Notes: a model not told the origin generated them from the letters alone. DNA of 64,000 nt from Rhodospirillales bacterium 69-11 (GCA_001898425.1 MKTV01000021.1:221-64220), one strand, 5' to 3'; positions 25,489 to 34,581 are shown, counted from the first letter of the stretch. Numbers and translations are program-made.

Positions 25489-27774
25489 TCAGGCTGGCGC
25501 CGCCTGGTAGGCGGCCAGGCACGCCAGGTCGACGATCTGGCTCACGGACGCGTCCATGGGCACGATCTGCGCCGGCTTCTCCATTCCGATCAGCAACGGA
25601 CCGATCGTGGTGCCGCCGCCCAGGTGGTGCATCAGCCGCGTCGCGATGTGCGCCGAGTGCAGCCCGGGCACCAGCAGCACGTTGGCGTCGCCGGTCAGGC
25701 GGCAGAACGGGTACAGCGCGCGGATCGACGCTTCCAGCGCGACGTCCGGGCTCATGTCCCCATCGTATTCGAAATCCACGCCCTGCGCGTCCAGGATCGC
25801 GACCGCATCGCGCATCGGCACCGCGCGCTCGTGCGGCGGGTCGCCGAAGGTGGAGTGCGACAGCAGCGCGACCCGCGGCTCGTGGCCGAGATGGCGTGCC
25901 GCCCGCGCGGCGCCGATCGCGATGGCGGCGATCTCCTCCGCGTTCGGGCGGAAGTTCACGAGCGAGTCGGCCAGGAAGATCGTCCTGCCGCGCATGCCCA
26001 GCAGCAAGGTCAGGCCGAACGGGATGGAGCCCTTCGCCGGCCCGATCGCATGCCGGATATCGGCGAGGCACACGGAGGCGGAGCGCGTCAGCCCCGTCAC
26101 CATCGCATCCGCATCGCCGGTCGCGACCATCGCGGCGGCGAACACGTTGCGGTCCTGGTTGACCATGCGCTGCACGTCCCGCTGCAGGAAACCCTTCCGC
26201 TGCAGGCGACCGTAGAGGAAGTCGGCGTATTTGCGGTTGGCCGAGGAGAGCCGCGCATTGTGGATCTCGATCCCGTCCACCATGCCCAGCCCGAGGCTGG
26301 CGAGCGTCGCCTTGACCCGGTCCTCCCGCCCGATCAGCACCGGTCGCCCATACCCCGCGTTGCGATAGGCGACGGCGGCGCGCACCACCTTCTCCTCCTC
26401 GCCTTCCGCGAACACGACGCGGCGCGGCTGCTCGCGCAGCGTCTCCATGATCGCGTCCAGCGCGCCGGCCGTGGGATCGAGCCGGCCCGAGAGCGAGCGC
26501 GCATAGCGGCGCAGATCCTCGATCGGCCGGCGTGCCACGCCGCTGTCGATCGCGGCGCGGGCGACCGCCGGCGGCACCCAGGAGATCAGGCGCGGGTCGA
26601 AGGCGTTCGGGATGATGTAGTCGGGACCGAAGGTGAGCCGCCGGCCGGAGGAGGCGCTGTGCACCTCGTCCGGAACGTCCTCGCGCGCGAGTTTCGCCAG
26701 CGCCTCGGCGGCGGCGATCTTCATCGCGTCGTTGATGGTCGACGCGCGCACGTCGAGCGCGCCGCGGAAGATGTAGGGGAAGCCCAGGACGTTGTTCACC
26801 TGGTTCGGGTAATCGCTGCGGCCGGTCGCGATGATCGCGTCCTTGCTGACCGCTCGCGCCTCCTCGGGCGTGATCTCGGGGTCCGGATTGGCCATGGCGA
26901 AGATGATCGGCTTGTCGGCCATCGCCTTCACCATGTCTTGGGTCAGCGCGCCCTTCACGGACAGGCCGAAGAAGACGTCCGTGCCCTCCATCGCCTCGGC
27001 CAGCGTGCGCGCCTTGGTCTGCGCGGCATGCGCGGACTTCCACTGGTTCATGCCCTCGGTGCGCCCCTGGTACACCACGCCCTTGGTGTCGCAGAGGATC
27101 ACGTTCTCGGGCCGCATCCCCATCGCCTTCAGCAGCTCGACGCAGGCGATCGCCGCGGCGCCCGCGCCATTCACCACGAGGCGGGTCTCGCGCAGGTCGC
27201 GGCCGGTCAGATGCGCCGCGTTGATCAGCCCGGCCGCGGCAACGATCGCTGTGCCGTGCTGGTCGTCGTGGAAGACCGGAATGTCCATCAGCTCGCGCAG
27301 CCGCTGCTCGATGACGAAGCACTCGGGCGCCTTGATGTCCTCGAGATTGATGCCGCCGAAGCCAGGGCCGAGATAGCGCACCGCGTTGACGAATTCGTCC
27401 ACGTCCTCGGTACCGACCTCGAGGTCGATGCCGTCCACGTCGGCGAAGCGCTTGAACAGCGCGACCTTGCCTTCCATCACCGGCTTGGACGCGACGGCGC
27501 CGAGATTGCCGAGACCGAGCACGGCCGTGCCGTTCGAGATCACCGCGACCATGTTGCCCTTGGTCGTGTAGTCGTAAGCGAGCGCCGGATCGCGCGCGAT
27601 GTGCAGGCAGGGCTCCGCGACGCCCGGCGAGTAGGCGAGCGACAGGTCGCGGGCCGTGGTGATCGGCTTGGAGATGCGCGTCTCCAGCTTGCCGGGGCGG
27701 CCATTGGCATGCATGGCAAGCGCTTCTTCCGCCGAGATGCGCGCGGTGCGGGTGTCGATGCCGCCGTCAGCCAT
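25489..27774 (-). CDS. maeB: NADP-dependent malic enzyme (MaeB type, with phosphotransacetylase-like domain)
   Basis: Oxidative decarboxylation of malate to pyruvate. 761 residues, the length of the large bacterial form. The N-terminal malic domain shows LSLAYSPGVAEPCL and the metal-site segment GINLEDIKAPECF. The nucleotide-binding domain has LVVNGAGAAAIACVELL, and ATGRSDYPNQVNNVLGFPYIFRGALD follows. From about residue 435 the protein continues with a phosphate acetyltransferase-like domain (FAEGEEEKVVRAA, GPAKGSIPFGLTLLLG, TIGPLLIGMEKP), which in this class regulates oligomer and acetyl-CoA response rather than catalysing. Single gene, divergent from the ACP gene 210 bp away. Confidence 0.95.
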   Translation of the reverse strand: MADGGIDTRTARISAEEALAMHANGRPGKLETRISKPITTARDLSLAYSPGVAEPCLHIARDPALAYDYTTKGNMVAVISNGTAVLGLGNLGAVASKPVMEGKVALFKRFADVDGIDLEVGTEDVDEFVNAVRYLGPGFGGINLEDIKAPECFVIEQRLRELMDIPVFHDDQHGTAIVAAAGLINAAHLTGRDLRETRLVVNGAGAAAIACVELLKAMGMRPENVILCDTKGVVYQGRTEGMNQWKSAHAAQTKARTLAEAMEGTDVFFGLSVKGALTQDMVKAMADKPIIFAMANPDPEITPEEARAVSKDAIIATGRSDYPNQVNNVLGFPYIFRGALDVRASTINDAMKIAAAEALAKLAREDVPDEVHSASSGRRLTFGPDYIIPNAFDPRLISWVPPAVARAAIDSGVARRPIEDLRRYARSLSGRLDPTAGALDAIMETLREQPRRVVFAEGEEEKVVRAAVAYRNAGYGRPVLIGREDRVKATLASLGLGMVDGIEIHNARLSSANRKYADFLYGRLQRKGFLQRDVQRMVNQDRNVFAAAMVATGDADAMVTGLTRSASVCLADIRHAIGPAKGSIPFGLTLLLGMRGRTIFLADSLVNFRPNAEEIAAIAIGAARAARHLGHEPRVALLSHSTFGDPPHERAVPMRDAVAILDAQGVDFEYDGDMSPDVALEASIRALYPFCRLTGDANVLLVPGLHSAHIATRLMHHLGGGTTIGPLLIGMEKPAQIVPMDASVSQIVDLACLAAYQAAPA

Positions 27775-27984
27775 GGTTTCTCTCCCCTCGAGGCGTTTCG
27801 GATTGTCGAGCCGGTCGGCGCGGCCGTGTCCTGCGGCGTCCGGCGAAATGCGATAGCGCTCACATCATGCGCGGTCGCAACCGGATTGGGAAAGCGGGAA
27901 CGCGCAACGCCGCCATCCGTCACCGCTTAACCGTTCGGTCACCGGCTCGTGCTTCGATGCCCTCGCTGAAGGGAGACTGGCGTG

Positions 27985-28254
27985 ATGCGTGCGGATCCGT
28001 TCGTCACCGCAACCCTGCCCTCCGAGATCACCCGCGCCATCCGCGCGGTCCTCGGCCTGCCCGACCTCGATCTCGATGCCGGCACCCTGCTCGAGGAGCT
28101 GCCCGGCTGGGACTCGATGCTCCACATCGCCATCATGGTCGAGCTGGAATGCCGGTTCGGGATCGAGGTCGCGCCGCGAGAGGTGGAAGCCGTGGTGTCG
28201 GTCGACGACCTCGTGCGCATGGTCGGCGCCAAGCAGGTCCTGAATGCCTCATGA
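27985..28254 (+). CDS. DltC-like acyl/aminoacyl carrier protein
   Basis: 89 residues. The phosphopantetheine serine is Ser44 in LPGWDSMLHIAIMVELE, a WDSM context more like specialised carrier proteins than like fatty-acid ACP (which is acpP at 18.9 kb). FGIEVAPREVEAVVSVDDLV is the usual helix III region. AGGGAG lies 9 nt before the ATG; a GTG immediately before it is an equally spaced alternative. It overlaps the following SGNH-like gene by 11 bp, so the two are co-translated. No adenylation enzyme or MBOAT acyltransferase is next to them. Confidence 0.82.
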   Translation: MRADPFVTATLPSEITRAIRAVLGLPDLDLDAGTLLEELPGWDSMLHIAIMVELECRFGIEVAPREVEAVVSVDDLVRMVGAKQVLNAS

Positions 28255-29485
28255 CGGCTCCGCTCACGCGACCGGCCAGGACGCCGCGGTCCGCCTGACC
28301 TGCGGTTCGGAGAATGGCAGTTCGGGTGCGGGCAGTTTGCACTCAGGCAGGTCGGACCCAGGCAGTTTGGACGCCGGCAGCTCGGATGCCGGCAGGATCG
28401 GGGCGGCGGAGGGGTGGCGCGCGCTGCGGCTGATGGCCCTCGGCGGCGTGGCGGTCCTGGGTGCGCTGTGGGCGTGGATCATCCTCGCGCCGCTCGCCTT
28501 CATGGATCCGGAATACGCCGCCTGGCGGGCCAAGCAGGTGATGCTCGCACGCTGCGACCTGGGTGATCTGCTGATCCTCGGCGATTCCCGCGCGGCGGTC
28601 GGGATCATCCCGGCCGACCTGCCGGTGCGCGCGAGCAATCTCGCGGTGGGCGGCGGCAAGCCGGTGGAGGCCTGGGCGGCGCTGGAGCGTGCGCTACGGT
28701 GCCCGGCCCTGCCGAAGCGTGTCGTGCTGTCCTTCGATGCGGTGCACTTCATGCGCGCCGACCTGTTCTGGGAGCGTGCGGTCCGCTTCGGCTGGCTGGA
28801 CTGGTCGGACCTCCGGTCCTTGCGGGCCGATGCGGTGGACCTGGGCGACGCGACGCTCGCCGGCGGCGGACGGTTCGCCGCCCTCGGAGGATGGTGGCAG
28901 GACGCGCTTCACGTCATCCGAGCACCGCCATTGTATGTGGGCAGCGTGGTGCAGGGGGGGCTGGCGCTGCGCTGGATCGGCAATCGTCGAGCGCTGGCGG
29001 CTGCACTCGCTTCGCGCGGGCAGTATTTCTTCGGGACCGCGGCGGGATCGGACGCGGTGGCGGTGGATGGTCACCTGGCGGTGTTCGAACCAGCACCGGT
29101 GCTGGATCGGGCGTTCGACCGGTTGATCTCGACGCTGACGGCGCGGGGCGTTGCCGTCGCGTTCGTCTCGCTGCCGATCAACGAGGCCACGGCGCGTGCG
29201 GTGCGGCCCGAGGTGCGGGCGGCCTTCGCCGCCTATCTCGCCCGATACGAGCGGCGCTATCCGGGGTTCCGCGTGCTGGGCGCGCCGATGCCCGCCTGGC
29301 CGGGCAGGTGGTTCGGTGATGCGTTCTCGCATCTGAATCCGGAAGGGGCTGCGCGGTTCACGGCCGCCCTCGCCGCATGTCTTGGGGACCAGGCGTGCGA
29401 GGACGGCGGGGTGCAGCCGCTTGCGTCACGCGCAGCGCTTGCGGCGGGGAGCCGGGAGGGGTGGCCGGGTCAAGCCCGGCCATGA
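28244..29485 (+). CDS. membrane-anchored SGNH/DltD-like protein paired with a carrier protein
   Basis: 413 residues. After a low-complexity Ser/Gly/Asp opening (to about residue 55) a single transmembrane helix spans about 62-85. The outer domain begins with the nucleophile block LLILGDSRAAVGI (Ser115) and ends with a DxxxH block, FGDAFSHLNPEGA (Asp359, His363), as in SGNH esterases and acyltransferases. The order carrier protein plus anchored SGNH protein recalls DltC-DltD and polysaccharide O-acetylation modules. The first 50 residues come from a degenerate short repeat and the last 20 read into a palindromic repeat, so both ends may be variable. The molecule transferred is unknown. Confidence 0.68.
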   Translation: MPHDGSAHATGQDAAVRLTCGSENGSSGAGSLHSGRSDPGSLDAGSSDAGRIGAAEGWRALRLMALGGVAVLGALWAWIILAPLAFMDPEYAAWRAKQVMLARCDLGDLLILGDSRAAVGIIPADLPVRASNLAVGGGKPVEAWAALERALRCPALPKRVVLSFDAVHFMRADLFWERAVRFGWLDWSDLRSLRADAVDLGDATLAGGGRFAALGGWWQDALHVIRAPPLYVGSVVQGGLALRWIGNRRALAAALASRGQYFFGTAAGSDAVAVDGHLAVFEPAPVLDRAFDRLISTLTARGVAVAFVSLPINEATARAVRPEVRAAFAAYLARYERRYPGFRVLGAPMPAWPGRWFGDAFSHLNPEGAARFTAALAACLGDQACEDGGVQPLASRAALAAGSREGWPGQARP

Positions 29486-29594
29486 CGAGAAGGGCGCGCG
29501 GAGAGGCACGACGAGAAAGGCGCGCGCGGAGAGGCACGACGAGAAAGGCGCGTGCGGAGAGGCACGACGAGAGGGGCGCGCGCCTGTCGCCTAG
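29463..29594. repeat. palindrome plus 26-28-bp direct repeats after the SGNH gene
   Basis: A 7-bp palindrome (GGCCGGG, five-base loop, CCCGGCC at 29463-29481) is followed by units beginning ACGAGA at 29485, 29511, 29539 and 29567. The stop codon of the SGNH gene lies inside the block. The repeats fill the gap to the convergent korB-like gene and could act as a two-way terminator. Confidence 0.75.
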
Positions 29595-30646
29595 CGGAGG
29601 GTGGCGTTCAGCTTGTCCAGCGCCGCGGAGCCGGGGACCAGCGCCGTGTCGCCCAGCGCGTTCAGCGGGGTGGCGCAGGTCTTCAGCGCCGCGTGGAGGT
29701 CGCGCGGCTCCGGATCGACGTAGAGCAGGCCCGTAACGATCTCGCCCGCGGCGTGGCGCTCCTGCATGTAGGTCAGCGCGGCGACGCGGTCGTGCACGTC
29801 GTAGTCCACGTGCAGCTTGCGCAGGCGCAGCACCGATCCGTCGTGCTGGGTGACCAGCTCCACCGTGCCGGGAGCGTAGTCGGCGGTGATCTCCTCGCGC
29901 GGCAGCATGACGTCGAGTGCGTTCACCGCCTCGTTATGCTCGCGCACGAAATCGAAGCTCTTGGTGGAGCCGTCGTGGTTGTTGAACGCGACGCAGGGGG
30001 AGAGGCAGTCGATGAAGGCAGCGCCCTGGTGCTTCAGCGCGGCCTCGATCAGCGGTACGAGCTGCGCCTTGTCGCCCGAGAAACTGCGGGCCACGAAGGT
30101 GGCCCCGAGCTGCAGGGCGAGGCCGACGAGGTCGATGGGCTCGTCGGTGTTGACGACGCCGCGCTTCGACTTGGCGCCCTTGTCGGCGGTGGCGGAGAAC
30201 TGGCCCTTGGTCAGCCCGTACACGCCGTTGTTCTCGACGATGTAGACCATGTTCACGCCACGGCGCATCGCGTGGGCGAACTGGCCGAGGCCGATGGAGG
30301 CGCTGTCCCCGTCGCCGGAGACGCCCAGGTAGATCAGGTCGCGATTGGCGAGGTTGGCGCCGGTCGCGACCGAGGGCATCCGCCCGTGCACCGAGTTGAA
30401 CCCGTGCGAGGCGCCCAGGAAGTAGGTGGGCGTCTTGGACGAGCAGCCGATGCCGGACAGCTTGGCGACGCGGTGCGGCGCGATGTCGAGTTCGAAGCAG
30501 GCGCGCACGATCGCGGCGCTGATCGAGTCGTGGCCGCATCCGGCGCACAGGGTCGAGACCGGGCCTTCGTAGTCGCGCCGCGTGTAGCCCAGCGCGTTCT
30601 TCTGCAGGTCGGGGTGGTGGAGCTTGGGCTTCGGCAGGAAGGTCAT
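29591..30646 (-). CDS. korB: 2-oxoacid:acceptor oxidoreductase beta subunit
   Basis: 351 residues carrying the thiamine pyrophosphate site and an iron-sulfur centre. Cluster cysteines are visible in TLCAGCGHDSISAAI and LSGIGCSSK; the TPP motif is LGVSGDGDSASIGLGQF followed by NNGVYGLTKGQ. Together with the gene upstream it makes a CoA-dependent 2-oxoacid (probably 2-oxoglutarate) oxidoreductase that passes electrons to ferredoxin or a flavoprotein. It overlaps korA by four bases. The assignment to 2-oxoglutarate rather than pyruvate or another acid is by family resemblance only. Confidence 0.88.
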   Translation of the reverse strand: MTFLPKPKLHHPDLQKNALGYTRRDYEGPVSTLCAGCGHDSISAAIVRACFELDIAPHRVAKLSGIGCSSKTPTYFLGASHGFNSVHGRMPSVATGANLANRDLIYLGVSGDGDSASIGLGQFAHAMRRGVNMVYIVENNGVYGLTKGQFSATADKGAKSKRGVVNTDEPIDLVGLALQLGATFVARSFSGDKAQLVPLIEAALKHQGAAFIDCLSPCVAFNNHDGSTKSFDFVREHNEAVNALDVMLPREEITADYAPGTVELVTQHDGSVLRLRKLHVDYDVHDRVAALTYMQERHAAGEIVTGLLYVDPEPRDLHAALKTCATPLNALGDTALVPGSAALDKLNATLR

Positions 30647-32505
30647 GACACCACCTCTCGCAGCGAGGGCAACGGCGTGGATTGCAGCCGCCGCGCGATG
30701 GCGTCGGCGATGAAGCGGGCGGTGATGGGGGTGCCGTCGTAATGCACCACCTTGACCAGCCGCTTCGGGTCGATCTCCAGCTCGTTCACCAGCAGGGAGC
30801 GGAGCTGGCCGTCGCGGTTCTGCTCGACGACGAAGACGTGGTCGTGCGCCGTGATGAAGTCACGCACCTCGTCGCCGAACGGGAAGCCGCGCACGCGGCA
30901 GAGGTCGAGCGTGATGCCCTGGTCCGCCAGGATCTCGTCGGCCTCGAACATCGCGGGGCTGGTCGTGCCGTAGTAGATCGCGCCGTATTTCGCGCCCTCG
31001 GGCGCGGTACGGATGACGGCGGGCGGCACCAGGGTGCGGGCGGTGTGATGCTTCTTCAGCAGCCGCTCCATGTTCTCCTGGTAGTCGTGGCCCTCCTCCG
31101 AGTAGCGGGCCATCGCGTCCTTGGAGGTGCCGCGGGTGAAGAACGCGCCCTTGGTCGGGTGCGTGCCGGGCAGCGTGCGGTAGGGGATGCCGTCGCCGTC
31201 CACGTCGAGGTAGCGGCCGAACTTCTTGCCCGCCTGCAGCTCCTCGGCGGTCATCACCTTGCCGCGGTCCAGCTTGCGGCTGTCGTCCCACTGGAAGGGG
31301 CGGCACAGCCGCTCGTTCATGCCGACCTCGAGTTCCAGCATGACGAAGATCGGCGTCTGCAGCCGGTCGGCGAGGTCGAAGGCGAGCGCGCCGAACTCGA
31401 AGCACTCGTACGGGTCCTCGGGGAACAGCAGCACGTGCTTGGTGTCGCCGTGGGACGCGTAGGCGCAGGACAGGATGTCGGTCTGCTGCGTGCGCGTCGG
31501 CATGCCGGTCGACGGGCCCGCGCGCTGCACGTCGAAGATCACCGCCGGGATCTCGGCGAAATAGGCGAGGCCGATGAACTCCTGCATCAGGGAGATGCCG
31601 GGGCCGGACGTCGCGGTGAAGGCGCGCGCGCCGTTCCAGGCCGCGCCGATCACCATGCCGATGGAGGCGAGCTCGTCCTCCGCCTGCACGATGGCGAACT
31701 TGTTGGTCCCGGTCTCCTTGTCCACGCGGAAGCGCTGGCACCAGCGGGTGAACGCCTCGGCGAGGGAGGAGGACGGGGTGATCGGGTACCAGGCGCAGAC
31801 CGTGGCGCCGCCATAGACGGCGCCCAGGGCGGCGGCGCTGTTGCCTTCGACGAAGATGCGGTCGCCCACGGCGTCCGCGCGCTTCAGCCGCAATCCGATC
31901 GGCGCCTCCAGGTTCGCCGTCACCCAGTCGCGCCCCATGTGCAGCGCCTGGACGTTGGCCGCGATCAGCTTGTCACGGCCCTTGAACTGTTCGGCGAGGA
32001 GTTGCTCGACCGCGGCCGGGTCCATGTCCAGCAGCATCGACAGCGCGCCGAGGCCGACGATGTTCTTGAACAGCTGCCGCTCGCGGGTGGACTTGTAGGC
32101 CGCGTTGGTCATCTCGGTGAGCGGCACGCCGATCACCACGATGTCGCGGCGGAACTTCGACGGCGGCAGCACCTTGGTGTTGTCGTAGAACAGGTAGCCG
32201 CCGGGCGCGATGTCCGCGATGTCCTGGTCCCAGGTCTGCGGGTTCATCTGCACCATGAGGTCCACCCCGCCGCCGCGCGCGCCGAGATAGCCCTTCTCGG
32301 ACACCCGGACCTCATACCACGTGGGCAGGCCCTGGATGTTGGAGGGGAAGATGTTGCGCGGCGTCGCCGGGATGCCCATGCGCAGCACCGCCTTGGCGAA
32401 CAGGGCGTTCGCACTGGCGGAGCCGGATCCGTTGACGTTCGCGAACTTGACGACGAAGTCGTTGACCCGCTGGAGGCCCTCCACACGGTCTACTTGCTGC
32501 AGCAT
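30643..32505 (-). CDS. korA: 2-oxoacid:acceptor oxidoreductase alpha subunit with fused gamma domain
   Basis: 620 residues. The first 190 residues are the gamma-type domain (FANVNGSGSASANALFAKAV, then a Rossmann-like YDNTKVLPP region). The alpha (pyrimidine-binding) domain follows from about 205 with EGNSAAALGAVYGGATVCAWYPITPSSSL and TATSGPGISLMQEFIGLA. This fusion is standard for the two-subunit KorAB type. I start at the ATG MLQQVDRVEG, which overlaps the upstream flavoprotein gene by 16 bp; the open frame before it is unlike the family. Confidence 0.9.
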   Translation of the reverse strand: MLQQVDRVEGLQRVNDFVVKFANVNGSGSASANALFAKAVLRMGIPATPRNIFPSNIQGLPTWYEVRVSEKGYLGARGGGVDLMVQMNPQTWDQDIADIAPGGYLFYDNTKVLPPSKFRRDIVVIGVPLTEMTNAAYKSTRERQLFKNIVGLGALSMLLDMDPAAVEQLLAEQFKGRDKLIAANVQALHMGRDWVTANLEAPIGLRLKRADAVGDRIFVEGNSAAALGAVYGGATVCAWYPITPSSSLAEAFTRWCQRFRVDKETGTNKFAIVQAEDELASIGMVIGAAWNGARAFTATSGPGISLMQEFIGLAYFAEIPAVIFDVQRAGPSTGMPTRTQQTDILSCAYASHGDTKHVLLFPEDPYECFEFGALAFDLADRLQTPIFVMLELEVGMNERLCRPFQWDDSRKLDRGKVMTAEELQAGKKFGRYLDVDGDGIPYRTLPGTHPTKGAFFTRGTSKDAMARYSEEGHDYQENMERLLKKHHTARTLVPPAVIRTAPEGAKYGAIYYGTTSPAMFEADEILADQGITLDLCRVRGFPFGDEVRDFITAHDHVFVVEQNRDGQLRSLLVNELEIDPKRLVKVVHYDGTPITARFIADAIARRLQSTPLPSLREVVS

Positions 32506-34280
32506 GCGGCCCCCGCTTGCGCCACGTCGATCAGATAGCGTTGCATGTCCCACGCGCCGGTCGGACAGCGTTCGGCGCACAGGCCGCAATGCAGGCAGAC
32601 GTCCTCGTCCTTTGCCATGATGCGGCCGGTCTTCAGCGCGCCGGACACGTAGATTTCCTGCGTCAGGTTGAGCGCCGGCGCATTGAGCCGGGTGCGCAGC
32701 TCCGCTTCCTCACCGTTCTGGGTGAAGCTGATGCAGTCCACCGGGCAGATGTCGACGCAGGCATCGCACTCGATGCAGAGCGCGTCGGTGAACACGGTCT
32801 GCACGTCGCAGTTCAGGCAACGCTGTGCCTCGGCGAAGGCCAGCTCCGGATCGAAGCCCAGCTCGACCTCGGCCTTGATGTCCTTCAGCGCCTGCAGCTT
32901 CTCCCGATGCGGCACCTTGTAACGCAGATCGAGCGAGATCGCGTTGTCGTAGCTCCACTCGTGGATGCCCATCTTCTGGCTGGACACGTGGACCCCTGGC
33001 GGCGGCCGGTCGGTCAGGTCCTCGCCCTCGCAGAACCTGTGGATCGAGATCGCCGCGGCATGGCCGTGCGCCACCGCCCAGATGATGTTCTTCGGGCCGA
33101 ACGCCGCGTCGCCGCCGAAGAACACCTTCGGGTGGGTGGACTGGAACGTCACCTCGTCCACCTTCGGCATGTCCCAGCGGTCGTCGAAGTCGAGGCCGAT
33201 GTCGCGCTCGATCCAGGGAAAGGCGTTCTCCTGTCCGACCGCCACCAGCACGTCGTCACATTCGAAGAACTGGTCGGGTTCCCCCGTCGGCACCAGCTTC
33301 CGCCGGCCGCGGGCGTCGTACTCGGCCTTCACCTTCTCGAACGTCATGCCGATCAGGCGGCCGTCGTGGTGCTTGAACTCCTTCGGCACCAGGTAGTTGA
33401 GGATCGGGATGTCCTCGGCGATCGCATCCTCCTTCTCCCAGGGCGAGGCCTTCATCTCCTCGAACCCGGAGCGGACGATCACCTTCACGTCCTCCCCGCC
33501 CAGGCGGCGGGCGGAGCGGCAGCAATCCATCGCCGTGTTGCCGCCGCCCAGCACGATCACGCGGCGGCCGATCTTGCTGATGTGGCCGAACGAGACGGAG
33601 GACAGCCAGTCGATCCCGATATGGATGTTGGCGGCGGCTTCCTCGCGGCCGGGGATCGGCAGGTCGCGGCCGCGCGGGGCGCCGGAGCCGACGAACACCG
33701 CGTCGTAGCCCTCGTCCAGCAGCGCCTTCAGGCTGTCGACGCGCTGGCCCAGGCGCATCTCGGGACCGAGGCGGGTGATGTAGCCCACCTCCTCGTCGAT
33801 GATCTCCTCGGGCAGGCGGAACTTGGGAATCTGGCTGCGGATCATGCCGCCGGCGCGGTTGTCGCCGTCGAACACCACGCAGTGGTAGCCCAGCGGCGCG
33901 AGGTCGCGGACGACGGTCATGGAGGCCGGGCCGGCGCCGACCAGCGCGATGCGGCGGCCGTTCGGTGCATCGGCGGGCGCGGGCATGCGTGGCCCCACAT
34001 CGCCCTTGAAGTCGGCCGCGACGCGCTTGAGGCGGCAGATCGCGACCGGCTCCTCCTCCACCCGGCCGCGGCGGCAGGCGGGCTCACAGGGACGGTCACA
34101 GGTGCGCCCGAGAATCCCCGGGAACACGTTCGACTTCCAGTTGATCATGTAGGCGTCCGCGTGGCGCCCGGCCGCGATCAACCGGATGTATTCCGGGACC
34201 GGGGTATGAGCCGGGCAGGCCCACTGGCAGTCGACGACCTTATGGAAGTAATCGGGATTCCCGATATCCGTGGGCTGCAA
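32490..34280 (-). CDS. GltD-like FAD/NAD(P) oxidoreductase with 4Fe-4S domains
   Basis: 596 residues, starting at TTG with AAGGAA upstream. The N-terminal cysteine domain (CQWACPAHTPVPEYI, TCDRPCEPACRRG) is that of glutamate-synthase small-subunit relatives. An FAD site (VGAGPASMTVV) and an NAD(P) site (VLGGGNTAMDCCRSARRLGG) follow. C-terminal ferredoxin motifs are CIECDACVDICPVDC and CLHCGLCAERCPTG. First gene of the leftward operon, overlapping korA. It most likely links the 2-oxoacid oxidoreductase to the NAD(P)H pool, replacing or reducing a free ferredoxin. It is not a glutamate synthase subunit, since no gltB is present. Confidence 0.87.
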   Translation of the reverse strand: MQPTDIGNPDYFHKVVDCQWACPAHTPVPEYIRLIAAGRHADAYMINWKSNVFPGILGRTCDRPCEPACRRGRVEEEPVAICRLKRVAADFKGDVGPRMPAPADAPNGRRIALVGAGPASMTVVRDLAPLGYHCVVFDGDNRAGGMIRSQIPKFRLPEEIIDEEVGYITRLGPEMRLGQRVDSLKALLDEGYDAVFVGSGAPRGRDLPIPGREEAAANIHIGIDWLSSVSFGHISKIGRRVIVLGGGNTAMDCCRSARRLGGEDVKVIVRSGFEEMKASPWEKEDAIAEDIPILNYLVPKEFKHHDGRLIGMTFEKVKAEYDARGRRKLVPTGEPDQFFECDDVLVAVGQENAFPWIERDIGLDFDDRWDMPKVDEVTFQSTHPKVFFGGDAAFGPKNIIWAVAHGHAAAISIHRFCEGEDLTDRPPPGVHVSSQKMGIHEWSYDNAISLDLRYKVPHREKLQALKDIKAEVELGFDPELAFAEAQRCLNCDVQTVFTDALCIECDACVDICPVDCISFTQNGEEAELRTRLNAPALNLTQEIYVSGALKTGRIMAKDEDVCLHCGLCAERCPTGAWDMQRYLIDVAQAGAACCSK

Positions 34281-34459
34281 GCTCGGTTCCTTTCCTCCCG
34301 CCGGACCGGCCTTAGTCCGGCGATCCTGAGCGAAACATGCGGGCTTCTGCGACCCTTGTCTCGTTTCGTCAATCCAGCGTAAGCGCAGTCCAGGGTTCGA
34401 TCAATGCGGGGGGGTATGCCGCCCCGCCGGCGCCGTTCGTCGCCTGGTCGAAGGGCGCC

Positions 34460-34526
34460 CGCGCGCCTGCGCGACCGGAGGGCCCCGCGCGCCTGCGCGA
34501 TCGAACGGCGTCCGCGCGCCTGCGCG
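34460..34526. repeat. three short GC-rich direct repeats upstream of the amidase gene
   Basis: The 14-mer CGCGCGCCTGCGCG occurs at 34460, 34486 and 34513, spaced 26-27 bp, in the 301-bp divergent gap between the flavoprotein and amidase genes. Nothing else recognisable lies in that gap apart from the two ribosome-binding regions. Confidence 0.7.
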
Positions 34527-34581
34527 GTCCTGGCACGCGAGGTGCCTGCGATCTGCCGATCCCGGTTCGAAGGAGACCGCC

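Noticed and set aside
25282-27930. 882-codon open frame on the plus strand
   Set aside because: Antisense shadow of maeB; the minus-strand product is a clear malic enzyme and the plus product is low-complexity Arg/His/Gly sequence.
32490-34280. Glutamate synthase small subunit (gltD)
   Set aside because: The protein is longer, has extra C-terminal ferredoxin clusters and overlaps korA; no gltB large subunit is present.
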